Shown here in pieces: positions 18,648 through 28,186 of a DNA stretch of 64,000 nt. The DNA is taken from positions 1-64,000 of the forward strand of contig NC_018261.1 in NCBI RefSeq assembly GCF_000227135.1. Reading direction: 5' to 3'. This DNA is from Leishmania donovani. Taxonomy: Eukaryota > Euglenozoa > Kinetoplastea > Trypanosomatida > Trypanosomatidae. A model generated the notes under the pieces. The model had not been told where the DNA came from. It saw only the letters and a list, made by a program, of their open reading frames with translations, and did no database searches. Each line of letters opens with the position of its first letter. Within the stretch, counting starts at the first letter, position 1. The translations under genes were made by a program, and so were the position numbers.

Positions 18648-21600
18648 ATGCATGTCGAAATTCGGCTATGTGGGGTGGAGCAGGCCTGCGCTTTCGACCC
18701 ACAGAGCTTTTACCGCGTAAAGCAGCTCCTGTCCTCATACAATGGGCAAGGCAGCGGCGCTGAGGAAACTGCCAGGCGCGCCTGGAACGGCGGCTCGCTG
18801 TTGCGTCTTCGGCACACGACGCCTTTCACCCCCGAGCTGAAGCTGCAGGTCGTGGTGGAGAGTCTCATTGAGATGGAGAGCAGATGCTTCAGTGCCGTGA
18901 TGGACAAGAAGCAGCATGAGGCGCGCATCAAGAGTAACTGGAACAACAGTGCTGTCGGAACAGCCTATCACAGCGCAGACGTGGACGAGGTGATTCTGGC
19001 AGCCCTTCCTACGGCTGCCGCCGACAGCGTCGTGAAAATTCGTCTGCTGCAGCTCCCCCCACCACTTGATTACGACGCACAGCAAGTTGTGAAGAGAGCG
19101 ATCGGCAACGCCACCGTCAGCAGGCACAGACACGACACTCCCCTGTGCATTGGTGTTGCAAAGATAAGCCTGCGGGAGCTGATGTTGGCCAGGAGAACAG
19201 TCAGCATTGCGATGCAGGCGAAGCGGGCCGTTGTGAGTACCGTGGAGGCTCACAACCTAGACACGTTGATCACGAATGCTATGTTCGGCCGAGGAGAGAG
19301 GAACGGGAGCGCCGTTCTCTCTGTGCAGTTTAACGGCTACACTTTCGGACGCGTTCCGAGGGGGAAGTCCATACGGAGTCACAGCCCCACGGATACGACG
19401 AAGCGCATCACCGCTGCCATGGATTCCGACGCGCCATTGCCAAGTGCTTCGAGTGGAGCAGCCGAGGAGGCTGCTATCGGGATGGAAGAGACTCTCAATT
19501 CGCCAGCCATCCGCTTTGTACTACTTCCGTACGTTGCACTTGTCGACGTACTCCTGCGCATGGTTGACGTGACTTCCTGGCGCGTGCCTCGGAAGACAGG
19601 GATGGCGCTCGCAGCGGTTGTCATAGCGCTCTACTCGGACCTCTTCGACATGTTGTTCGTGCTGACTGTGGCACTTGGTGTATTAAGCGTCCTTCGTAAC
19701 ATTTCGCTGTTCTGCTACGTTCCTGCGAGTGACAGCACTGCCGCTCGTGTCGCTGCTGCACCTGTGGGGGGCAGCGGTGTCACCAAGTTTCAGCCGTTTC
19801 TCTACAGTCGCGAGAACGCCTTCCTGAACAGTCTGCTGCGCGCGCGCGTCTTTTTCTCGCGTGGTCTGATGGAGGACACGTACTATGAGCTTGCGTTGGC
19901 TGCCCACATAGCCCGGCGCAACCGCCGACGGCTGGTCGGGTTCGGTTTAGCTGTGTGCTGCAGCTTTGCCTTCCTCTCCATGGGGACCGTGATCATTCTC
20001 CTTACACTGGGCGCCTTTACAGCGTACCCGGTTTTTCTCAACCTGCCCAACACACTTCGACGCACCCGCAGGAGGAAAGGGTCGGCTTTGGCGCTCATTA
20101 GGTATGCTGCCAGCGCAATACGCGTGCCACGGAGATACAAAGTGGTACGTGTCATCCGAGTGGCAGTGGCCCGCGCAAAAACCACATCGCTGTCGTCTCG
20201 CAACGACTCCATTGCCGGATCTGGGGCAGAGAGCCTTCAGCAGCAGTTCCTCAACTGCATTCGCCAGCAAGCCGAGTCGAATGGGGTGCGGTCGCCGACG
20301 GAGAGATCAGAGATCTCACTGAAAACGAGGGAGAAAAACAATCTCACGGTGGGCCGCCGAACGCGAACCGTGGATTTCGACGTCCTTCCCAGCAACGCTG
20401 TTAACTTTGCATCTACCCTCGATCGGTTTCAGGTCACTCACGTCATGCGCTATTTTGTGGCTCTGTGCTTCTCTTCAAACGTAATGGAAACACCGGAACT
20501 GGCTAGCACGACCAGTGGCTTGCGAAAGGCGTCTTCCAACGCGGTTCTTCAGCGTCGCCTGTGCTATCAGCTGAGACAGGCGCGAATGGTAAGTGATCTG
20601 CTGCCGTCAGCTTTACCGCAGCCGACCAACATCTCAACGGGTGGTGGCTTGGCTACGATTAGTCAGCAAGGCGGGTCCGTCGTCGGTGATGCGAAGCCGT
20701 TGGCAGTGTCCAAGGAGATACAGGAGGCCTTTCAGAGCTACTTCAACAGCACCCTGAACCTTCTATTCTATCTGCGGCAGCAGTGGACATTTCATCCCTA
20801 CGTCACGCAGTCCAGCACGACAAAGTGCATGCCAGACAGCTTGCGCAGCGTGAGCGTGCTGGCCCAGCCGCAGGGCCTTATCGATGCTGGCGAAGACGAC
20901 GGAGTCACCAAGGCGCTCATGGCGAGGCGCAACTCAATGTCGAACCCGCCGATGGTAGGCATGTTTAACAGCAGCAATTCTGTCGAGGTGAGTGGGCGAG
21001 TAATGGCACTCTACGCAGCGTATTTGCTGCAAGGCGCACGTCTTTCAGTGTACACGTCCTCCAGTGGATGCGCCACCGTGCTACCGCTGCGTGCCCCGGG
21101 AAATTGTATGGAGCGGTTTCCGCAACCCAATCCCTGCCCGGCGGATCTTTTGAATACGCTGGACTCGGTGTGGCGCGGGGAGACGAGTGACACGGCAGGG
21201 AAAGGGGAGGAGGTGTACTTCAATGCAGATGCCGTGCTGCAAATCATTACTGTGTACAAAGACTACTGGGAAGGCGGCGCGAACTTGGCAACGACGCGAT
21301 CCTCGGTGCGCCTCGAAAGCAGTGCAGCCGGCGAGAACCACTTCGGCAACACGCTAATGCGAAGTTCGATTCGGGGCGCTCTCGTCTCTGCGTCGCCGGT
21401 GCCCCGTCAACAGACAGCACCGCTGAGTGCCACGACGTCCCTCACACGCTCTCCGCGCCAGCTGACCACAGCGCTGACAGGGCTCGCCGGCGCGGCTGGC
21501 AGTGCAGGACAGCCTCGAGGTGACATCAGTCCCAATCCCGCTAGCAGCACACGCGACGTCAATGCTGGGCTCGCCGCGCTGCCCCTTCTTCCCGCAGCGA

Positions 21601-21848
21601 TGGCTGAGCCGTACACGACAAATGCAGGCTGCGAGATATCTTTTTCCTCCTCTGCTAAGGCCAATTCAATTTCAAACAAAGCGCTGAGTGATCCGCCCGT
21701 GCTTGATGCAACCTGCAATCGCAATGTGAATGGGCGACAACTAGCCGACCATGAGAGGGCGACGAATTCTGACCCGAATTGTAGCGGCTCCCAAACGGGT
21801 GCCGGAAAGGGGAACTCAGCGGAGAGGTTGTCGAAATCGAAGAGGTGA
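18648..21848 (+). CDS. Unrecognised large membrane protein, 1,066 residues
   Basis: Start set at the ATG at 18,648; the open frame extends six codons upstream only from a TTG. The N-terminal ~230 residues look folded and have a beta-strand pattern that could be C2-like (weak). Two hydrophobic blocks, about 319-352 and 429-466, are each long enough to form a hairpin; a region with a basic stretch (RRNRRRLV) lies just before the second. This paired-hairpin spacing recalls reticulon-type or MCTP C-terminal membrane regions, but I cannot confirm either. The C-terminal ~350 residues are Ser/Thr/Ala-rich and probably disordered. A role at the ER or at membrane contacts would fit but is speculation. 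The coding character over 3.2 kb is clear. Confidence 0.8.
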   Translation: MHVEIRLCGVEQACAFDPQSFYRVKQLLSSYNGQGSGAEETARRAWNGGSLLRLRHTTPFTPELKLQVVVESLIEMESRCFSAVMDKKQHEARIKSNWNNSAVGTAYHSADVDEVILAALPTAAADSVVKIRLLQLPPPLDYDAQQVVKRAIGNATVSRHRHDTPLCIGVAKISLRELMLARRTVSIAMQAKRAVVSTVEAHNLDTLITNAMFGRGERNGSAVLSVQFNGYTFGRVPRGKSIRSHSPTDTTKRITAAMDSDAPLPSASSGAAEEAAIGMEETLNSPAIRFVLLPYVALVDVLLRMVDVTSWRVPRKTGMALAAVVIALYSDLFDMLFVLTVALGVLSVLRNISLFCYVPASDSTAARVAAAPVGGSGVTKFQPFLYSRENAFLNSLLRARVFFSRGLMEDTYYELALAAHIARRNRRRLVGFGLAVCCSFAFLSMGTVIILLTLGAFTAYPVFLNLPNTLRRTRRRKGSALALIRYAASAIRVPRRYKVVRVIRVAVARAKTTSLSSRNDSIAGSGAESLQQQFLNCIRQQAESNGVRSPTERSEISLKTREKNNLTVGRRTRTVDFDVLPSNAVNFASTLDRFQVTHVMRYFVALCFSSNVMETPELASTTSGLRKASSNAVLQRRLCYQLRQARMVSDLLPSALPQPTNISTGGGLATISQQGGSVVGDAKPLAVSKEIQEAFQSYFNSTLNLLFYLRQQWTFHPYVTQSSTTKCMPDSLRSVSVLAQPQGLIDAGEDDGVTKALMARRNSMSNPPMVGMFNSSNSVEVSGRVMALYAAYLLQGARLSVYTSSSGCATVLPLRAPGNCMERFPQPNPCPADLLNTLDSVWRGETSDTAGKGEEVYFNADAVLQIITVYKDYWEGGANLATTRSSVRLESSAAGENHFGNTLMRSSIRGALVSASPVPRQQTAPLSATTSLTRSPRQLTTALTGLAGAAGSAGQPRGDISPNPASSTRDVNAGLAALPLLPAAMAEPYTTNAGCEISFSSSAKANSISNKALSDPPVLDATCNRNVNGRQLADHERATNSDPNCSGSQTGAGKGNSAERLSKSKR

Positions 21849-23020
21849 TGCCTTTTGTGTAGCTTCAGTGCGATGCCGCGCTATGAGTTGCCTGTCGTGT
21901 TCTCCTAGTGAGGTGTCCGCCGTGTCGACGTGGCTGTCTGTGTGTGCTTGACTGCTCTTCTAAGCACCAGAGAATGGCCGCGTCAGACTCTCGCGCACCT
22001 CCCTCCCCGCCCCCCTCTGAGCCGCCTCCCTCTCGGCCCTCCTCACAAGAGAACATCGGAAGAAAAAGACGATGCGTGCTTGAGGACACGGGACCTCGCC
22101 TTTTGCTTCTTTTTCCCTCTCCTGTCAAGTGCGACCTCGGCCGTCACCGAGAGTTGCCACACTTCACGGCGTACTTCCTACTATTATTTGCTTTGTGTGG
22201 GCGGCGGTGCACTGCCGCTGCGAGTGCCCTTTCACGGCTTTCTTGCACGTCCTTGATAGAGCGTCAGCGGGTCAGTGCGTAACTTTTTTTTCTCTCCCGA
22301 TTCCGCCCTTACCTGCCAATCTGCGGAAGCTGAACTTTGTGTGACGCGCGGCGAGAAGAGTCGGGCGCATCTTTGTCTTCTTTCCTCTTCACGTCAGTCG
22401 TGCACTCATACCGGCAAGCTTTGCTGTACACTGCTTATGTTTGTGTCGTCTCTCTCCCCCGCCTTTTGGGGAATGGCTGCGTAGCGTCGATACGCAGCCG
22501 GAAAAGGCCCACAAGTGAAAGAAGCCTGCTTCTGTCTGGCCATTAGAGGGTGACTCGTATGCGAGTGCACTCTACTGCGTCGTCCTCTCTACGTACTGCA
22601 TTGCTGCGCTGTCAAATCGCACTAGACTAGGATCTCTCGGCGAAAGGACGTGCAGCCGTGGAGCTTCGGTATGCAAGCCACCATTGCGTGCTACGGACTC
22701 TCTCTACTGACCAGCGCGTCAAGCCGAGGTCTCTCTTTACAGTTGGCTCTCAAGCCGAAAACAATCCTACTGAAGTGCTGCGTTCCCGGCACCTGCGTCT
22801 GGGTCTTCGCTCGTTGCGTCCGATGAACGGATCCGCATGACGTTCTCGCCAGCTCCATCACAGCCTTCTCATGATCTCTCTCCCACCGTTCACGCCATGT
22901 AGATCGACTGCTGCTCTACTGCAACGTGTTTCCCCCGCGCTTAGCTACAAGAGAAAAAGAGACTCAAAGACGACAGCACGCAAAGAAGAACTCTGCGAGG
23001 AGCACTCCTGCTGACCAATC
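21849..23020. other. Intergenic before ascorbate peroxidase
   Basis: 1.17 kb of GC-rich, pyrimidine-rich sequence without a supported gene. Several AG sites follow pyrimidine runs; candidates for the peroxidase leader are 22,741-22,742 and 22,901-22,902. Confidence 0.45.
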
Positions 23021-23992
23021 ATGTTCCGCTGTGCTTGTGTCCGCCTTGGGCAGCGCGTGCTGCCTAGTTACGTGCCACGCATGTCCGGCACCTCTCGGCG
23101 AGCGAAAGGCCTCTTTACCGGCATCGCTGTTGGCACCTTCGTGAGTGGTGCCATGTTTGTTTCCTGCGCCAGCGCACGCGTGGAGGAGCCGCCGTTCGAC
23201 ATCCGGGCTCTCCGCGCCGACATTGAGAGCATGATCTCTGACAAGCTGGAACTCGGACCTTCGCTGATTCGCCTCGCATGGCACGAGGCCGCTTCGTACG
23301 ACTGCTTCAAGAAGGATGGCTCTCCGAACTCAGCGTCGATGCGCTTCAAACCGGAGTGCCTGTACGAGGGTAACAAAGGTCTCGACATCCCTCGCAAGGC
23401 GCTGGAGCCGTTGAAGAAGAAGTACCCACAAATATCTTACGCGGATTTGTGGGTGCTCGCCGCCTACGTGGCCATCGAGTACATGGGTGGTCCCACGATT
23501 CCTTTCTGCTGGGGTCGGGTGGATGCCAAGGATGGCTCTGTGTGTGGACCTGACGGGCGCCTGCCGGACGGCTCAAAGACGCAAAGTCACGTGCGCGAGG
23601 TGTTCACGCGTCTCGGGTTCAATGACCAGGAGACAGTGGCGCTCATCGGCGCGCACACGTGCGGTGAGTGCCACATCAAATTCTCCGGCTACCATGGACC
23701 GTGGACGCACGACAAGAACGGTTTCGACAACTCCTTCTTTACGCAGTTGCTCGATGAGGATTGGGTCTTGAATCCGAAGGTTGAGAAGATGCAGCTGATG
23801 GACCGCGCGACGACGAAGCTGATGATGCTTCCCAGTGACGTTTCCCTCCTCCTCGATCCCGGCTACCGCAAGTACGTGGAGCTGTACGCAAAGGACAACG
23901 ACCGCTTCAACAAAGACTTTGCGAATGCGTTCAAAAAGCTGACCGAGCTCGGCACCAAGAACCTTCACAGAGCCCCCGCTTCGGGGAGCTAA
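23021..23992 (+). CDS. APX: Membrane-anchored ascorbate-dependent heme peroxidase
   Basis: A class I heme peroxidase that removes hydrogen peroxide using ascorbate; the Leishmania enzyme is known as a hybrid that also oxidises cytochrome c. Visible are the distal heme residues Arg84, Trp87 and His88 in RLAWHEA, the proximal heme ligand His212 in GAHTCGECH, and the Trp in the FFTQLLDEDWVL block that supports cytochrome c oxidation in the hybrid type. A hydrophobic anchor spans about 30-50. From the first ATG the product is 323 residues; starting at Met21 (23,081) gives 303, which is the length I recall for L. major. The extra 20 residues are Arg-containing and could be part of a mitochondrial presequence, so either start is possible. 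It lies just upstream of G6PDH; both genes serve oxidant defence. Confidence 0.95.
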   Translation: MFRCACVRLGQRVLPSYVPRMSGTSRRAKGLFTGIAVGTFVSGAMFVSCASARVEEPPFDIRALRADIESMISDKLELGPSLIRLAWHEAASYDCFKKDGSPNSASMRFKPECLYEGNKGLDIPRKALEPLKKKYPQISYADLWVLAAYVAIEYMGGPTIPFCWGRVDAKDGSVCGPDGRLPDGSKTQSHVREVFTRLGFNDQETVALIGAHTCGECHIKFSGYHGPWTHDKNGFDNSFFTQLLDEDWVLNPKVEKMQLMDRATTKLMMLPSDVSLLLDPGYRKYVELYAKDNDRFNKDFANAFKKLTELGTKNLHRAPASGS

Positions 23993-26497
23993 AAGTGAAA
24001 GAAGCGCGCTTTGGCTGCTTTCCTACTCTCCCCCGCCCTCTACAGGAGAAGCACGCCGTTGACGGAGGCACGTTGTGCAGCTGCTGGGGCCTCTCCGTTG
24101 TTGCATTATACTCGCAATGTGATGGCCGAAGCCAGCGACCTTTGGCACTCTCTTCCGTTTTCGCTCTTCTTCCTCGGGCGAGTCTGGGACTGTAGAGGTC
24201 GTCGACACACGTTTCCTCTTGCGCGTCTCTGTGCATGTGCCTGAGTGAAAGCTCAGCACCGATAATGGAAGGGTGACTGACACCATCGGTGTGTCTCTAG
24301 GCGCGTAGCACGAAGCAGCAGTAGGCGTGAAGGCGAACTGTGGACAGTGTGCTGAGGGGCACAGATGAGGTGTACGCCTCTCTCTCTTTGGCGTGCGGAT
24401 GCAGTGAGAAAGTGAAGAAGACACCGTTGGTATCTCCTTGCACGCATTCTTTCTTCCTCTTTTTTCCGCCCACTGTCCCGCTCTGGTGATGGGGAAGACC
24501 TCAGCGCGGGGCACCTAGGTCCGGCACCCCCACTCTGTGTGGGGAAGCCAGGCAGCCCCTGCTCCTGCCAATGCACGGCCACTGGAGGCGGTGACAGGGT
24601 CAGGCACCTAAGACATGGGCGAGCCAGAGCAATTCAACGCTGCTGATGCCGGCGGTCAGCTCCTGGATGGCGTTGCGTCGGAGCCGCCAGCGAAGCGAGT
24701 GGGGTGCAGAGTTGCGGGTGGAGGCCGTGCTCAGATGACGGAGTCGGTGCATTGCTGTGCCGCGTGCCTACGACTGCATCGCACCACGCAACAGGGCCGT
24801 GCCAGCGCAAGCAGACTGGAGTTGAGCTCATGTTGCATGGTCGGACAGGCACGAACAACAACAAATACAAAGAAACGCTCTTGTATGCGCGAAACGCACT
24901 TTTCTTTCGCTTTTCTGTTTTCTGTTGTTGTTCGTTATTGCTGCAACACAGCCTATCTCATTCCTGCTGCACGAAAGCTGTGCAGTGGGCCAGGTGTGCA
25001 TGGTGCCTGCATTTTTTCCCTTGCCGTGCTCTGGACGAAGCAGAGAGCGGTGAAAAGCGAAAAGCCTGCTAATATGCTTCGTGGCGCGCCGTTGTGGGGG
25101 TGCGTGGCGGAAACTTGAAGGCGAACACAGGAGTGCTATCTTCCTTTTGTCGTGTATAGGGCTGCATTACTTGTCGTGCCAGCCCTGGAAATTGCGATTA
25201 TGACTTCTTTGTTGCTGGAGAGCTGGCAGCAACACCCCGTCTCCCTCACTCCCCCCTCTCACTTCTTTTTTTGACTTTTTTGTTCCTGCCTCCTTTGAGT
25301 TTTATCATTGCGCTCGCTGTGATGCGTCTGCTCTTTCGACCGTTCTTTTTGTGTGACTTTTCCTTTTATTGCCTGGGCTACCCTCTCCCTCTGACATACC
25401 GACCAAATGGCAGAAAAAAACAAGCAAAACACACCCTACCCTACCCCTTCCCTCTTTCGTCTCTCCTGCATCTTTTTTTTTTAATTTGCGATATTTCGAC
25501 TTATGCACTTCTCTTGCTTCTACTTTGTTCCTTCCAATGCTCTTTTGTTCTCTGAGTGTCTCGGCGTGTACGCCGCCCCTGATCAAATTTTCATCTGTCC
25601 CCCTCCACGTGTAGCGAAAGACGCGCATTGCACAGAGGTGCGCTCTCTCTTCTCCCTTTGCGCGCTAATGCGCAGCGCCACGAGCGTAAATGGATTCTCA
25701 TGTAGTGCATGTGGCCACCTCACCCCTTGTACGAGCACCGTTGATGCACACGTGCAGCCCTGCAAAGCGAGAAGAGCGAGGAATAGGAGACAAAAGCACA
25801 CCCACATACGCACCTCTGTAAGGGCGTTGGCGGAGAGAGTACGAGGAACTTGTAAAAGACCCTTACTTCAGAGACATCGTTAGCACTTATTATTTCTTGT
25901 CAAATGCCGTTCTCCACCCTTTACTTTGATGATTGAGGGGATGCTCTGAGAAAGCCAGTGACAAATCGAAAAGATGCACACGAATGTGCGCGCGCCAAAC
26001 CACTTTTTCTTGCCGTGACGCTACCTCACGGGCTGTTCAATCAGGCCCTCTGCACAAACACTGCTTCGCAGAACCAAGAGCGCACGATGGGGCGGGTGAG
26101 AAGGTACAGCCCTTGATGCTCCTCTTGTTGCGCTTTCCGAGTCTATGGCTCATGTGTCTAGCTACCTTCTCCAAGGGAAGAAAACGGACGTGTAGTTCGC
26201 GATATGTTTTCAGCGCGCGGCACCCGCAGTGTTGCTCTGCTATCCACTCATATGTGCTTCCCTCACTCTCCCACTTTTTCCTTGTCATATTCTGCACCTC
26301 GTCCACCGACGGTTCAGCGAGGTAGAATAAAGCGACAAACAACAAAACGAACTCGAAAAGAGCGGAGGGCTCAAGCAATAGAATTTGGCCATCTTATTCC
26401 GTCCCCCCCCCCCTCTCTGTACAACCGTTTTGATCTCATTCCTTGTTGCCTCCGGCTACCATATATTGATTGGTGTTATACAAATCAAGTAGGCACC
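23993..26497. other. Intergenic, peroxidase to G6PDH
   Basis: 2.5 kb without a supported gene, holding retroposon copy 6 in its first third, that is in the probable 3' UTR of the peroxidase and in the sense direction. 25,228-25,530 is an unusually long pyrimidine-rich run. For G6PDH the best acceptor is AG at 26,316-26,317 after a tract at ~26,262-26,290, about 180 bases before the ATG; a second AG at 26,488-26,489 would leave fewer than ten bases. Confidence 0.5.
24486..24876 (+). mobile_element. SIDER-like short retroposon, copy 6
   Basis: Sense orientation is +, the same as the surrounding genes, inside the peroxidase 3' region. The A-rich tail (acgaacaacaacaaatacaa) ends at ~24,876. Near the 5' end a six-pair hairpin can be drawn (24,528-24,533 with 24,539-24,544), followed by a five-pair stem in the ggcag/ctgcc segment. 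Confidence 0.8.
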
Positions 26498-28186
26498 ATG
26501 TCCGAAGAGCAGTCTCATGCTGATCAGGATGCCTACGTGGCCGACGTCGACGGCATTCTGGACGTGCTCCGCGCGCAAGTGCTGGAGCGGAAGCCAGATG
26601 ACATTTTCCAGTTCATCTCCAAGTCAGCGCTTAGTCTGCAGAAGGATAGGGGCGCAGAATCGTGCGATCGCATCAACTGTAAGGTCAAGGATGAACAGAA
26701 GAGTCGTGCGTTGACTATTATCGTGTTCGGTGCCAGCGGGGATCTGGCCAAGAAGAAGACATTTCCTGCCCTCTTCGATCTGTACTGCGGTGGGCTCCTC
26801 CCCCCGGAGGTCAACATTATCGGCTATGCTCGCACCAAGGTGGACGATGTCGAGAAGTGGAAGCATGAGACGCTCATGAAGTATTTTTCGAACTTGTCGG
26901 AGCGCGGATGCCACGCCGAGGACTTCTTGAAACACATCAGCTACTTTTGCGGAGCGTACGATAGTGTGGACGACTTCAAGCGTCTTGACGCAGTGATTCG
27001 CGAGAAGGAGAATGCCTTTAAGGGCCCTGAGAAGGGTGGAAACCGTCTCTTCTACCTTGCTCTTCCCCCATCGGTATTTGCAAGTGTCTGCGAGAGCATT
27101 CACAAGGGTGCAATGCCGCAGGAAGTGGGGGGATGGGTGCGGGTGATCATCGAGAAGCCCTTTGGCCGCGATACCAAGAGCTCTGCCGAGCTGTCCCAAG
27201 CGCTGGAGCCGTTCTTCGACGAGTCGCAGCTGTACCGCATTGACCACTACCTCGGGAAGGAGATGGTGCAGAACATCATCACGACACGCTTCGCCAATCG
27301 TATCTTCAGCGCTGTGTGGAATGCGAGCAACATCGCGTGCGTGCAGATCACGTTCAAGGAGACCATCGGCACTGAGGGCCGCGGCGGATACTTCGACAGC
27401 ATCGGCATTATTCGCGATGTCATGCAAAACCACCTCACCCAGATTCTTGCCCTGCTGGCCATGGAGAAGCCGCGGTCGCTGGACGCTGAGTGCATCCGTG
27501 ACGAGAAGGTGTCGGTACTGAAGTGCATTGAGCCGATAACCAAGGAGAATTGTGTTCTGGGTCAGTACACTGCCTCCGCCGATGGTTCCATCCCTGGTTA
27601 CCTTGAGGACGTGACCGTACCCGAGGGCAGCACTTGCCCCACATTTGCCGTGATGCGACTCAACATCAACAACGACCGGTGGGCCGGCGTCCCTTTTATT
27701 CTCAAGGCCGGCAAGGCTGTGGAACAGAAGTACGTGGCGATTCGCATTCAGTTCAGGGATGAGGTCCACCCCTACGGCGAGGCGACACAACGCAACGAGC
27801 TCGTCATCCGTGCCCAGCCGTCCGAGGCTATGTATGTCAAGATCACCACAAAGGTTCCTGGCCTTAGTGGAGATTTGCGGCAGACGCACCAGACAGAGCT
27901 GGACCTCACATACCACACTCGGTACGATGTGCGCCTTCCAGACGCCTACGAGAGTCTCATCAACGACGCACTGCTGGGCAACTCGACAAACTTTGTGCGT
28001 AAGGACGAGCTCGATGTGGCATGGCGCATCTTCACGCCGCTCCTGCACCAGATTGACTCTGGAGAGATCAAACCGATCCCGTACCAGGCCGGCACGCGCG
28101 GGCCTAAGGAAGCGGATGAATTCATCGCCAACAACGGCTTCAAGCACCAGAAAGGCTACCACTGGCTTCCGTCGAACAAGCTGTGA
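26498..28186 (+). CDS. G6PDH: Glucose-6-phosphate 1-dehydrogenase
   Basis: 562 residues, the usual length for trypanosomatid G6PDH. It catalyses the first step of the pentose phosphate pathway, making NADPH that supports trypanothione-based peroxide defence. The NADP-binding motif GASGDLAKKK is at 78-87 and the catalytic substrate motif RIDHYLGKE at 247-255. The ~70-residue N-terminal extension, typical of trypanosomatids, carries Cys56 and Cys61; redox control through N-terminal cysteines has been described in related parasites, so these are candidates. The last three residues are NKL, a degenerate type 1 peroxisomal signal, consistent with a partly glycosomal enzyme. The frame is open 98 codons further upstream, but that stretch is low complexity and the ATG at 26,498 gives the family start. 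Confidence 0.97.
   Translation: MSEEQSHADQDAYVADVDGILDVLRAQVLERKPDDIFQFISKSALSLQKDRGAESCDRINCKVKDEQKSRALTIIVFGASGDLAKKKTFPALFDLYCGGLLPPEVNIIGYARTKVDDVEKWKHETLMKYFSNLSERGCHAEDFLKHISYFCGAYDSVDDFKRLDAVIREKENAFKGPEKGGNRLFYLALPPSVFASVCESIHKGAMPQEVGGWVRVIIEKPFGRDTKSSAELSQALEPFFDESQLYRIDHYLGKEMVQNIITTRFANRIFSAVWNASNIACVQITFKETIGTEGRGGYFDSIGIIRDVMQNHLTQILALLAMEKPRSLDAECIRDEKVSVLKCIEPITKENCVLGQYTASADGSIPGYLEDVTVPEGSTCPTFAVMRLNINNDRWAGVPFILKAGKAVEQKYVAIRIQFRDEVHPYGEATQRNELVIRAQPSEAMYVKITTKVPGLSGDLRQTHQTELDLTYHTRYDVRLPDAYESLINDALLGNSTNFVRKDELDVAWRIFTPLLHQIDSGEIKPIPYQAGTRGPKEADEFIANNGFKHQKGYHWLPSNKL

Noticed and set aside
25432..25446. Telomere-like caccctaccctacccc
   Set aside because: The unit is CCCTA rather than CCCTAA and only about two units occur, inside a long pyrimidine spacer.
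26624..28162. 512-codon open frame antisense to G6PDH
   Set aside because: A shadow of the G/C-biased codons of the real gene; no protein character of its own.
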